A stretch of 22,110 nucleotides of DNA from Rhodospirillaceae bacterium UBA6608 (GCA_002433335.1 DJHY01000059.1:1-22110), one strand, 5' to 3'. Shown: positions 8,954 through 16,623, counted from the first letter of the stretch. Numbers and translations are program-made. The notes: generated by a model from the sequence alone, not told the origin.

Positions 8954-11311
8954 TCAGCCCTGAGGAGCGTCGGATTCCGGCGGGTCGCGGAAGTGCGCCC
9001 ATTTGTCCATGCCGCCCCGGTTCTCAAGGAAGTTCATGAGGGCGCTGACCGGCCGGTGATCGAACTTGCTGCCGGTATCCTGCATCAGGATGTCGAGAAC
9101 CTTGCGGAACTCCATGGCGGGCCGCCAGGCGCGTGCGCTGGCCATTCCGACGAAGGCATTGGCCACGGCCAGGACCTGAGCCGTCGGAATGATCCGGTCA
9201 CCGGAGATGTGGAAGCGCCCGGTGCCGTCCCAATGCTCGCCCATATGCAGCACGGTCTTGACCACCGGGCCTTCGAAGGTCACATCCTTGAGCAGGTCGG
9301 CGGTGACCAGATAGGTCGAAGCCAGCAGTTCCCGTTCCTCGTCCGTCAGGTTGCCGGTCTTGGTCAGCAGCTCGGGCGGCACGAAGATCTTGCCCAGGTT
9401 CATCAGGCTGCCGGCGATATCCACGGTGCGGATTTCCAGATCGGTCAGGCCCATTTCCTCGGCGATTTCGCGGGCGACTTCGGCCGTGCGCGCCGAATGG
9501 TGGGCAGAGTAGGGATCGCGGCGGTCGACGACGCTGACCAGTGTGTCGATCAGGTCGCGCATCATTCGTTCCGACCGGCGACGTTCGCGGGTCAGCTCGG
9601 AAATGTCCTCCAGCACCATCAGCACGCCCGGCGGGTAATCGCGATCGCCGCGCAGTGGGATGTGGTCGGATTTGATGACGTGAATGGCGCTCAGGTCGTC
9701 CGGATCCGCATCAGGGTCGGTAAAGGTCGAGATATGCTGTTCGCGCTCGAAGGTCCGCAGCACCCCGTTGTTGATCTCGGCCAGGCGCTGCGCCTTGATC
9801 GGACCGATGACGCTGGCCATCGTCTTGCCCATCATGTCCTCGGTGCCGATGCCCGACGCGTCCCCCGCCGTCTTGTTGGCGAAGGTGTAGGTGGTGTTGC
9901 CGTCCACCGCGACGATCTCGGTCGGTTGGCTGTCGGTCACGACCTTCATGAACTTGGTCATGTTGGAGAACCGCTCCAACGCGACCTTCATATCGGCCAT
10001 GGCCTGTTTGGCGCGGACCGAGGCCCCATGCGCCCAGACGGCGAAGAACGAAACCGAGACGCCGCCGATAATCAGCAGCAGGACGATCAAGGTGGTGCGC
10101 AGGCGCGTCTCTGTCGAGGCCAGGGCTTCTTCGGTCGAAACCTTACGGACCAAGACCCAGCTGGGTACGTTGACGACGGCGCGCGAGGTCACAAGAACCT
10201 CGTCACCCGTGTAATCGCGTTTTTGCGAAAAGCCGCCCGTTTTCTCCAGGGCGAAGGCCGCGGCCAAGTCCGGGGTTTCCATCGCCATCTGACGTTCGAA
10301 GGCCTTGGTGCCGTCGGCCAGCGGGGTCAGGTATTCGACCGCGTTGCCGACCTTGCGCACGATGTAGCTTTCGGATGTTTTGGACAGCTCACCCGGCTGT
10401 TTCAGGCGCTTGAATAGGTCGTCGTTGACGACCTTCAGGCCGATCACCGCGCCGATGGCCTTGGCCCCGGTGCCTTCCTGGAGGCGGAAGACGGGCAGGA
10501 CGAAGCCCATGGTCGGCTCGTTGGTCGGGCCTTTGTAGATGTCGACCACCGCCGGATCGCCCTGCAAGGCCAGCCGCACGGCGTCGCGGATGCGCTTGTT
10601 CATCGGCGGCATATCGGGCGTCGAGACGATGGCGTTCAGATTGACATCGACCAAGCCGATCCCGGCAACGCCCGGACGTTCGATATTGGCGGCAATCTCA
10701 CCCACAGGCGGCGGGGCCTTGAAGCCCGTACGTTCGGCCGTGGCGATCAAAAGATTGCGCAGGAACCCGACCGAGGCGGAACTGCTGCCGACGCTGTCCA
10801 GGGCGTCCAGCGGGTCCGCAGGGGCGGGAGCGGGGGCCTGGGCAGCGGAATCGGCCGGTTTGTCCGTTGTCGCGGTCAAATCCGTCGACAAGGCCGCACC
10901 CAGGTCGCTATCGAGCGAGCCGAGCGACGGGACGGCGGTGACGTCGCCGCCTTGGTTGCCTCCGGCGGCCCCTTGTTTAGCGCCGGCGGCGGCTTCGGCC
11001 AGATACAGTTGAAGCGAGGCGTTTTGCGTCAATTCGCGCATATAGCCGAATTGTTCGTCGACCCATTGGTTCACGGCCGCGGCGCGGAAGTCTGCGACGA
11101 TGCCCAGGCGAACCTGCCAGTTCAGGCGGTCGCGCTCGCGCTCCTTGTCGATGAACTGCAAGGTGAAGAAGATCGAAACGGCAATCGCCGCCGTGGCGGC
11201 GAACAGAATGCCGACCGCGACCTTGTTGAATTCGCGTTTTGCTTTTTTCGGTTTGGCCCCATCCGCGGGTAGTTGCGCATCGGCCGTCGTTTTTTCGGCT
11301 GTTTCCGCCAT
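8954..11311 (-). CDS. Membrane sensor protein: periplasmic sensor domain, PAS, degenerate HD-GYP
   Basis: The start at 11311 (MAETAEKT, 785 residues) is chosen because GGGGAG lies just upstream; an in-frame ATG at 11377 lacks such support. Order: cytoplasmic lysine-rich tail; TM1 about 31-53; periplasmic region about 54-405, PDC/Cache-like, with a Gly/Ala/Pro/Asp-rich stretch at about 105-180; TM2 about 407-427; PAS about 445-575; HD-GYP-like domain about 583-765. Active HD-GYP proteins hydrolyse c-di-GMP at a metal centre. Here HDxGK is MNLGK (637-641), HHExWDGxGYP is MGEHWDGTGRF (690-700), the D of VADxFDAL is N718, and another histidine is T666; only the first histidine (H605) remains. I infer a non-catalytic receptor or signalling domain. 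It is divergent from the LapG-like gene and convergent with the adhesin gene, suggesting control of adhesion. The fold assignment is confident; the function is inferred. Confidence 0.9.
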   Translation of the reverse strand: MAETAEKTTADAQLPADGAKPKKAKREFNKVAVGILFAATAAIAVSIFFTLQFIDKERERDRLNWQVRLGIVADFRAAAVNQWVDEQFGYMRELTQNASLQLYLAEAAAGAKQGAAGGNQGGDVTAVPSLGSLDSDLGAALSTDLTATTDKPADSAAQAPAPAPADPLDALDSVGSSSASVGFLRNLLIATAERTGFKAPPPVGEIAANIERPGVAGIGLVDVNLNAIVSTPDMPPMNKRIRDAVRLALQGDPAVVDIYKGPTNEPTMGFVLPVFRLQEGTGAKAIGAVIGLKVVNDDLFKRLKQPGELSKTSESYIVRKVGNAVEYLTPLADGTKAFERQMAMETPDLAAAFALEKTGGFSQKRDYTGDEVLVTSRAVVNVPSWVLVRKVSTEEALASTETRLRTTLIVLLLIIGGVSVSFFAVWAHGASVRAKQAMADMKVALERFSNMTKFMKVVTDSQPTEIVAVDGNTTYTFANKTAGDASGIGTEDMMGKTMASVIGPIKAQRLAEINNGVLRTFEREQHISTFTDPDADPDDLSAIHVIKSDHIPLRGDRDYPPGVLMVLEDISELTRERRRSERMMRDLIDTLVSVVDRRDPYSAHHSARTAEVAREIAEEMGLTDLEIRTVDIAGSLMNLGKIFVPPELLTKTGNLTDEERELLASTYLVTADLLKDVTFEGPVVKTVLHMGEHWDGTGRFHISGDRIIPTAQVLAVANAFVGMASARAWRPAMEFRKVLDILMQDTGSKFDHRPVSALMNFLENRGGMDKWAHFRDPPESDAPQG

Positions 11312-11349
11312 AATGCTCCCCAACGGGCGGCTTCCCTGATCGTTCCGGC

Positions 11350-11377
11350 ATCTTAGAGACTTAACCCCTTGCGGCAA
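11350..11377 (-). promoter_or_regulatory. Candidate promoter of the pseudo-HD-GYP gene
   Basis: On the minus strand, TTGCCG (11372-11377) is followed after 16 bases by TAAGAT (11350-11355). This would place transcription start about 30 bases before the start codon at 11311, with the GGGGAG ribosome site inside the leader. The match is moderate only. Confidence 0.3.
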
Positions 11378-11449
11378 AGACGTTTTCCGACCATGTGAGG
11401 GTAATCACGGCAGGCGCGCCACTGCTTGTTTATGCTAATGGCGTGAATG

Positions 11450-11479
11450 TTGGCCGTGTCATGGGCGCGGATTTATAAT
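11450..11479 (+). promoter_or_regulatory. Sigma70-type promoter of the lapG-like gene
   Basis: A perfect TATAAT (11474-11479) lies 18 bases after TTGGCC (11450-11455). Transcription would start near 11486, giving a leader of about 28 bases that contains GGAGG (11505-11509), four bases before the ATG at 11514. The -10 box overlaps the upstream in-frame ATG at 11478, which argues against that ATG as the start. Confidence 0.6.
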
Positions 11480-11513
11480 GGCGGCCCCGCCTGTCGGTGG
11501 GGTTGGAGGCTTA

Positions 11514-12194
11514 ATGTTCCTGTCGGTTTTACGCAAATTCGGTCTGTTGGCATTGGCGGCGGCATTTGCCGTCGGCTTGCCGGTGGCCGTGTCCGCCGCG
11601 TCGCCGCAGCCCAGTTTCTTCAACACCAAGGAAGTTCAATCCAGCGACCTGAAGCCGTTTACGAAATGGCTCGGCGCGTTGGAGCGGTTCTCCAAATCGC
11701 GCAAGGACAACCAGCCGGTTCAATGTCAGGCAGGGCCCGGAAAACTTCAGATATGCGGGAACAACGATTGGATCGAGTTCCTGAAAAGCATCAAGGGCAT
11801 GAACAAGCTGGACCAACTGCGTCAGGTCAACGCCCGGATGAACGCGGCGACTTATGTCCAAGATAAGAACAACTGGGGACAGAATGATTATTGGGCGACG
11901 CCCCAGGAGTTCATGGCCCGGTTTGGCGATTGCGAGGACTACGCGATCATGAAGTACCTGTCCCTGCGCATGCTGGGATGGGACGACAATGACCTGCGGG
12001 TCGTCGCGGTCAAGGATCTGAACCTTAAGGTCGGCCACGCTATCCTGGTCGTCTTCATGACCGCGAAGTCAGGCGCGCGGATTCCCCTGGTCCTCGACAA
12101 TCAGATCGGATCGGTGGTCAAGGCTTCGTCCATACGCCATTACCAGCCGGTCTTTTCCATCAACGAAAAATCCTGGTGGCGGCACCTGGGGTAG
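11514..12194 (+). CDS. lapG: LapG-like periplasmic cysteine protease (BTLCP / DUF920 family)
   Basis: The 226-residue product begins with a signal peptide (charged MFLSVLRKFG, hydrophobic core, AVSA cleavage region near residue 28). The catalytic triad of transglutaminase-like cysteine proteinases is present: C140 in GDCEDYA, H175 in VGHAILVV, and D195 in LVLDNQ. The acidic residues around the cysteine (D139, E141, D142) match the positions that bind Ca2+ in characterised LapG proteins. In Pseudomonas, LapG cuts the N-terminal region of the giant adhesin LapA at a di-alanine site, releasing it from the outer membrane, and is sequestered by LapD when c-di-GMP is high. Here it shares a divergent promoter region with the pseudo-HD-GYP sensor, and a giant RTX adhesin lies just beyond. 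The start at 11514 is supported by GGAGG. Family membership is firm; the adhesin next door as substrate is inferred, because its N-terminus is not in view. Confidence 0.93.
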   Translation: MFLSVLRKFGLLALAAAFAVGLPVAVSAASPQPSFFNTKEVQSSDLKPFTKWLGALERFSKSRKDNQPVQCQAGPGKLQICGNNDWIEFLKSIKGMNKLDQLRQVNARMNAATYVQDKNNWGQNDYWATPQEFMARFGDCEDYAIMKYLSLRMLGWDDNDLRVVAVKDLNLKVGHAILVVFMTAKSGARIPLVLDNQIGSVVKASSIRHYQPVFSINEKSWWRHLG

Positions 12195-12199
12195 GGGCT

Positions 12200-12394
12200 T
12201 TAGCCGCGGCGCGGCCCCTGACGACGCGGCCCCTGTCGGCGCGGACCGTCACGGCGGTCGCCTTCGCGGCGGTCGTCCTGGCCTTCCGGCGGGCCGTCGT
12301 TGTTTTCGCGGCGGTCGCTTTCGCGCCGATCGCTCTGGCGTCGGTCGTCGCCACGCCGATCAGAATCCTTGCGGCGTTCCTCGTCTGCGCTCAT
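12200..12394 (-). CDS. Small Arg/Asp-rich disordered protein, 64 aa
   Basis: This is a short frame from ATG at 12394 to TAA at 12200. AAGGA lies upstream on the minus strand, about nine bases before the ATG, as part of a purine-rich leader. Twenty of 64 residues are arginine, all in ten RR pairs, mostly within DRRx motifs and ending in three GPRR units. No fold, membrane segment or signal is seen; it should be disordered. It is convergent with the lapG-like gene (five bases between stop codons) and divergent from prfC. I recognise no family. Nucleic-acid or ribosome binding is possible for such a composition but unproven. The ribosome site and clean start support a real gene, although low-complexity GC-rich DNA can leave chance frames open. 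Confidence 0.6.
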   Translation of the reverse strand: MSADEERRKDSDRRGDDRRQSDRRESDRRENNDGPPEGQDDRREGDRRDGPRRQGPRRQGPRRG

Positions 12395-12413
12395 TTCTTT
12401 TTTCCTTTTCCGG

Positions 12414-12441
12414 CGGCCTTTCGATTGTGGTCCGAAGGCCG
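12414..12441. other. Stem-loop in the divergent prfC / small-gene intergenic region
   Basis: CGGCCTT-T-CG (12414-12423) pairs with CGAAGGCCG (12433-12441), giving nine pairs with one bulged T and a nine-base loop. There is no T tract on either strand, so it is not a standard terminator. On the minus strand it would sit in the leader just upstream of the small gene's ribosome site, where it could affect translation or stability. Confidence 0.4.
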
Positions 12442-12519
12442 TATATGACCTTAGAAAAATCGCGGGTTCGCGCCAAGGATTTCTAGTGGCGCGCCGCAAG
12501 TTGAGATAAAAGACGCCCC

Positions 12520-14124
12520 ATGACGACGCAATCGAACCTTCCCGATCCGGTGGCCCGCCGCCGGACCTTCGCGATCATCTCGCACCCCGATGCCGGTAAG
12601 ACGACGCTAACCGAAAAGCTGTTGCTCTTCGGTGGCGCCATTCAGGAGGCCGGGGCAGTCAAGGCGCGCGGCGAACGCCGCCGCGCCCGCTCGGACTGGA
12701 TGAAGGTTGAACGCGAACGCGGCATCTCGGTCGCGTCCTCGGTCATGACCTTCGATTACCAGGGAAATACCTTCAACCTGCTGGATACGCCGGGCCACGA
12801 GGATTTTTCGGAAGATACCTATCGAACTCTGACCGCCGTCGACAGCGCCGTCATGGTGATCGATGCGGCCAAGGGGATCGAAGCCCAAACGCGCAAACTG
12901 TTCGAGGTTTGCCGCCTGCGCAACGTCCCGATCATCACCTTCATCAACAAGATGGACCGCGAAGCCCGTGATCCGTTCGACTTGATGGACGAGATCGAAC
13001 AGGCCCTGGCCCTAGACGTGACGCCGGCCAGCTGGCCGATCGGCATGGGTAAGGGTTTCCTGGGCTGCTATGACCTGTTCAAGGACCGCTTGGTCCTGTT
13101 GTCCCGGTCCAAGGGCGAAAAGCCGGACGAAGGCGAAGCCTGCGAAGGACTGGACGATCCGCGCCTGGACAAGCTGTTGCCGGAACACGCGGTCAAGCAG
13201 TTGCGCGAAGAGGTCGAAATGGCCCGCGGTCTGATGCCGGAATTCGATTTCGAATCTTATCGCGAAGGGCACATGGCCCCGGTCTATTTCGGCAGCGCCC
13301 TCAACAACTTCGGCGTTCAGGAAGTATTGCAGGGGTTGGGCGATCTGGCCCCGCCGCCGCGTCCGCAGCATACCCGCGACCGCGACATCGACCCGGCCGA
13401 GACCAAGGTTTCGGGCTTCGTGTTCAAGATTCAGGCGAACATGGACCCCAAACACCGCGACCGTATCGCTTTCATGCGTCTGTGCTCGGGCAAGTTCCAG
13501 CGCGGCATGAAGATGAAGCACGTCCGCACGCAAAAAATCCTGAACATTCACAATCCCGTGCTGTTCCTGGCCCAGGATCGGGAACTGGCCGAGGAAGCCT
13601 GGGCAGGTGACATCATCGGCATTCCCAACCACGGCAACCTGCGGATCGGCGATGCGCTGACCGAGGGCGAGGATCTGGTCTTTACCGGCATTCCCAATTT
13701 CGCTCCGGAACTGCTGCAAAAGGTCCGGCCCGCCGACCCGATGAAAGCCAAGCATCTGGGCAAGGCCCTGCAGCAATTGGCCGAAGAAGGCGTCGGGCGG
13801 GTGTTCAAGCCGTCGATCGGGGCCGATTGGATCGTCGGCGTCGTCGGCGGCCTGCAGTTCGACGTTCTGGCCGACCGCATCCGCACCGAATACGACGTGC
13901 CCGTGCATTTCGAGCCGACGGAGTTGTATACTGCCCGCTGGATCGACGCCGACACGCCGCAGGCAATGAAGGCGTTCTTGGATACCAACCGGGCCAGCAT
14001 GGCCGAAGACCACGAAGGAACGCCCGTGTTCATGGCGCGAAATGCCTGGCACCTGAACCACACGCAGGAAAACGCCCCGGGTATCCATTTCCACCGGACA
14101 AAGGAAAACGCGGGCGCGGCATGA
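12520..14124 (+). CDS. prfC: Peptide chain release factor 3 (RF3)
   Basis: A 534-residue translational GTPase, the usual RF3 length. It shows G1 SHPDAGKT (21-28), switch region ERERGIS (64-70), G3 DTPGHEDF (89-96) and G4 NKMD (143-146), with the RF3-typical stretch AGAVKARGERRRARSDWMK between G1 and the switch. RF3 recycles RF1/RF2 from the ribosome after peptide release. The ATG at 12520 has no good Shine-Dalgarno; a possible -10 (GATAAA, 12505-12510) lies so close that the mRNA may be nearly leaderless. The stop codon overlaps the start of the downstream ChaC-like gene (ATGA at 14121-14124), so the two are probably translationally coupled. Confidence 0.97.
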   Translation: MTTQSNLPDPVARRRTFAIISHPDAGKTTLTEKLLLFGGAIQEAGAVKARGERRRARSDWMKVERERGISVASSVMTFDYQGNTFNLLDTPGHEDFSEDTYRTLTAVDSAVMVIDAAKGIEAQTRKLFEVCRLRNVPIITFINKMDREARDPFDLMDEIEQALALDVTPASWPIGMGKGFLGCYDLFKDRLVLLSRSKGEKPDEGEACEGLDDPRLDKLLPEHAVKQLREEVEMARGLMPEFDFESYREGHMAPVYFGSALNNFGVQEVLQGLGDLAPPPRPQHTRDRDIDPAETKVSGFVFKIQANMDPKHRDRIAFMRLCSGKFQRGMKMKHVRTQKILNIHNPVLFLAQDRELAEEAWAGDIIGIPNHGNLRIGDALTEGEDLVFTGIPNFAPELLQKVRPADPMKAKHLGKALQQLAEEGVGRVFKPSIGADWIVGVVGGLQFDVLADRIRTEYDVPVHFEPTELYTARWIDADTPQAMKAFLDTNRASMAEDHEGTPVFMARNAWHLNHTQENAPGIHFHRTKENAGAA

Positions 14125-14762
14125 CGACGGACCCCTCAAAAGGTTTGGGGCCCGGCCACAACCGGGTTCTGTTGACGCCGGAACAGAAGGCCGCCGGGAT
14201 CGAGCGCATTCTGTCCGAGCGGCCCGAGGGGGTTCCGTTCCGCGTTTTCGCTTTCGGGTCCTTGATGTGGAACCCGGAATGTCGGGTCCGCTCGACCTTT
14301 ACCGCCACCGTTCACGACCATCAGCGCCGGTTCCAAATCTGGTCGACCCGCGCCCGCGGCACGCCGGAACAGCCGGGCCTGGGCCTGTGTCTCGTGCCCG
14401 AACCGGGGCAAGCCTGCCAGGGGTTGGTGCTGGAACTGGACGAAGACCACCTGGATGACGACCTGAAGGTCCTATGGGACCGGGAGCAGAACTCCGGCGT
14501 TTATCGGCCCAGTTGGATCCCCGCCGCCTCGGTCGAGGGGCCGGTGCTGGTCATGGCCTTCGTCGCCGTGCCGGAGCATCCCCATTACGTGCCGCCGATG
14601 CCGCGCGAACGGATGGCCGAGATCATGGCCCAGGCGCAGGGGCGATATGGCACCAATCACGATTATCTGGTGCGCCTGCTGGAGGTCATGGACCTGCTGG
14701 GCGCGGAAGACCCGGAACTGATTGCCCTGGACGAGAGCATCCGGGCCTGCTCAGGCTGCTGA
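14121..14762 (+). CDS. ChaC-like gamma-glutamylcyclotransferase
   Basis: The 213-residue product starts at 14121, overlapping the prfC stop by four bases; an open frame continues upstream inside prfC, but this ATG is the only sensible start. It contains the substrate-loop motif VFAFGSLMW (42-50), DREQNSGVYRPSW (120-132) whose E122 fits the catalytic glutamate of the family, and the C-terminal GTNHDYL (177-183) typical of ChaC. ChaC enzymes cleave glutathione to 5-oxoproline and Cys-Gly in the cytoplasm. No calcium antiporter gene (chaA) is nearby, so the link to cation transport that gave the family its name is not supported here. Its 3' end overlaps the convergent transporter gene by 12 bases. 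Confidence 0.92.
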   Translation: MTTDPSKGLGPGHNRVLLTPEQKAAGIERILSERPEGVPFRVFAFGSLMWNPECRVRSTFTATVHDHQRRFQIWSTRARGTPEQPGLGLCLVPEPGQACQGLVLELDEDHLDDDLKVLWDREQNSGVYRPSWIPAASVEGPVLVMAFVAVPEHPHYVPPMPRERMAEIMAQAQGRYGTNHDYLVRLLEVMDLLGAEDPELIALDESIRACSGC

Positions 14763-15650
14763 AGCGCCTCGTTTCACCTGTTCCCGATGGTAGATGTACA
14801 GGCCCGAGCCCGCGATGATCGCGGCCCCGGCGAAGGTCCAGCCGTCGGGCCATTCCCCGAACACGACCAGCCCGGACGTCGCCGCCCAAATCAGGTTGGT
14901 ATAGGTGAAGGGGGCGACGGCGGCGGCGGGCGCCATCGTGAAAGCCTTGATCAACGCGAAATGACCCAGGCAGCCAAACGCCCCGGCGCATAACAGCATC
15001 CCCCAGGCTAGCAGCGGCAACGGTGTCCAATAGAACGGAACCATGGCGGTCATGATCAGGCCGCCGACCAGGGCCGAGTAGAGCAGGGTCGTCAGAACGC
15101 TCTCGCTATGGCTAAGGAACCGGGTCGAGACCTGATAGAACCCGTGGGTCAGCGCCGCCAGCAGAGGGAGTAGGGCCGCCATCTGCATGGCTTCCCCGCC
15201 GGGGCGGATAATGACCATGGCCCCGGCGAAGCCGATCACCACGCCGGCCCAGCGGCGCGGACCGACCCGTTCACCCAGAACCGGCACGGACAGGGCCGTG
15301 ACGACCAGGGGCGAGACCATCATGATCGCGCTGGCCCCGGCCAGGGGAACGTATTTCAGGCCGGTGAAGTAAAGCCCCGTGGTGACCAGCAGCAACAGCG
15401 AGCGGATCAGTTGCAGGCGCAGGTTGGCGGTGATCATCAACCGCCGTAGGCGCGGGGCCAGAACCACCGCCAGCACCGCGACCTGAAAGAAATATCGGCC
15501 CCACACGACCTGCACCACGGAGTGGGTTTTGACCAGTTCCTTGGCGATGGAATCCATAGTCACGAAACAGGCCATGGCCAGGATCATCCACAGTACGCCA
15601 CGGCCGATGCTTTGCGTTTCCAGCGGTGCGGCAGGGGCATTGTGATCCAT
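14751..15650 (-). CDS. EamA/DMT-family transporter (first of a tandem pair)
   Basis: A 299-residue, highly hydrophobic protein with about ten predicted membrane segments arranged as two EamA halves. Conserved features include VQVVWGRYFF in the first half, the LKYVPLAGASAIM stretch, and PFTYTNLIWA in the second half. Drug/metabolite exporters of this type sit in the inner membrane; the substrate cannot be told from sequence. It is the downstream member of a minus-strand pair, 76 bases after the stop of its paralog, and is probably co-transcribed with it. Start MDHNAP is the first ATG; its ribosome site is weak. Confidence 0.9.
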   Translation of the reverse strand: MDHNAPAAPLETQSIGRGVLWMILAMACFVTMDSIAKELVKTHSVVQVVWGRYFFQVAVLAVVLAPRLRRLMITANLRLQLIRSLLLLVTTGLYFTGLKYVPLAGASAIMMVSPLVVTALSVPVLGERVGPRRWAGVVIGFAGAMVIIRPGGEAMQMAALLPLLAALTHGFYQVSTRFLSHSESVLTTLLYSALVGGLIMTAMVPFYWTPLPLLAWGMLLCAGAFGCLGHFALIKAFTMAPAAAVAPFTYTNLIWAATSGLVVFGEWPDGWTFAGAAIIAGSGLYIYHREQVKRGASAA

Positions 15651-15726
15651 GCGGATTGGGTTCCAGGCAGCAGGGTTGCGGGTGTCTTGTCTTGGACTTG
15701 GACGCGGTCGGCGTCAATATCCGTCA

Positions 15727-16623
15727 TCACAGTTGGTGCGATTGCGCGCGTTCTCGCCGCCATACATAGATGCCCGAGGCGACGATCACGGCAGCGCCTA
15801 GGATGGCCCAAAAATCGGGGCGTTCGTTGAACATCACCCAGCCCGCCAAGGCCGTCCAGATCAGGTAGGAATAGGTATAGGGGGCGACCACCGCCGCCTT
15901 GGTCCGGGCCAGGGAATGGATCAGCGTGAATTCGGCCAGGGCGCCGCAAATCCCGGCCAGGATCAACAGGCTGACTTGCGGCATCGATAGCGGCGTCCAA
16001 TGAAACGGCACCACTGGGGTCATGATCAAGGCGCAGAACAGCACGCTGTAGATCAGGGTCGTCAGCACGTTGTCGTCGCGGGCGACGTAGCGGGTCGCGA
16101 CCTGATACAGGCCGTGCAGAACGGCCGCGGCCAAGGGCCACAGCGCGGCAAGCTGCATGGCTTCCGTGCCTGGACGAATGATGATCATCGCACCGACGAA
16201 ACCCAAGGTGACGCCCAGCCAGCGGCGAACGCCCATCGGCTCGCCCAGGAACGGCACGGCCAAGGCGGTGTAGGCCAGGGGCGACAGCATGACGATGGCT
16301 CCGGCCTCGGCCAGCGGCACATGGCGCAGGCCGGTCACGAAACAGATCGAGGTCGCGACCAGTAGGGCGGCGCGCAAGGCCTGTAACCCGAGCCGCCGGG
16401 TCACCAATAGGCGCGGCAGACCCCGCGCCATGATCAGGCCCAGCACCCCGGCCTCGACCACGTAGATGCCCCAGACGACCTGTAATGCTGCCTGTGTCTG
16501 CACCAGTTGCTTCGACAACGCGTCCATCAAGGTAAAAGCCGCCATCGCCGCCAGCATGTAGAGAATTCCGGCGCGGGCGTTGGCGGCTGCGGTGGCTTGG
16601 GGGGCGGGGTCGTTCATGGCCAT
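15727..16623 (-). CDS. EamA/DMT-family transporter (second of a tandem pair)
   Basis: A 298-residue paralog of the adjacent transporter, with the same architecture of about ten membrane segments. Matching blocks include EAMQLAALWPL (EAMQMAALLPL in the partner), VLTTLIYS (VLTTLLYS) and VAPYTYSYLIW (VAPFTYTNLIW). The pair most likely arose by tandem duplication, but divergence is substantial, so it is not recent. An ATG two codons in (16617) is an alternative start; neither has a clear ribosome site. The substrate is unknown. Confidence 0.9.
   Translation of the reverse strand: MAMNDPAPQATAAANARAGILYMLAAMAAFTLMDALSKQLVQTQAALQVVWGIYVVEAGVLGLIMARGLPRLLVTRRLGLQALRAALLVATSICFVTGLRHVPLAEAGAIVMLSPLAYTALAVPFLGEPMGVRRWLGVTLGFVGAMIIIRPGTEAMQLAALWPLAAAVLHGLYQVATRYVARDDNVLTTLIYSVLFCALIMTPVVPFHWTPLSMPQVSLLILAGICGALAEFTLIHSLARTKAAVVAPYTYSYLIWTALAGWVMFNERPDFWAILGAAVIVASGIYVWRRERAQSHQL

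Noticed and set aside
8993..10417. A 474-residue plus-strand frame rich in His, Gly and Asp
   Set aside because: It is the complement of the PAS/HD-GYP coding region in an alternative frame; the minus-strand protein has clear membrane, PAS and HD-GYP-like features.
8954..11311. Calling this gene an active c-di-GMP phosphodiesterase
   Set aside because: Nearly all HD-GYP metal ligands are substituted (MN for HD, MGE for HHE, N for D), so activity should not be assumed.
11312..11377. The longer start (ATG at 11377) for the pseudo-HD-GYP protein
   Set aside because: The extra 22 residues contain no conserved feature, the ATG overlaps the candidate -35 region, and the ATG at 11311 has GGGGAG upstream.
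12176..12448. A 90-residue hydrophobic plus-strand frame over the Arg-rich small gene
   Set aside because: Its Ala/Val/Phe-rich sequence is what the complement of the RR/DRR codons encodes; it overlaps the lapG stop and lacks a ribosome site, whereas the minus frame has one.
13012..14139. A 375-residue minus-strand frame opposite prfC
   Set aside because: prfC has all GTPase motifs; this frame has none of any family.
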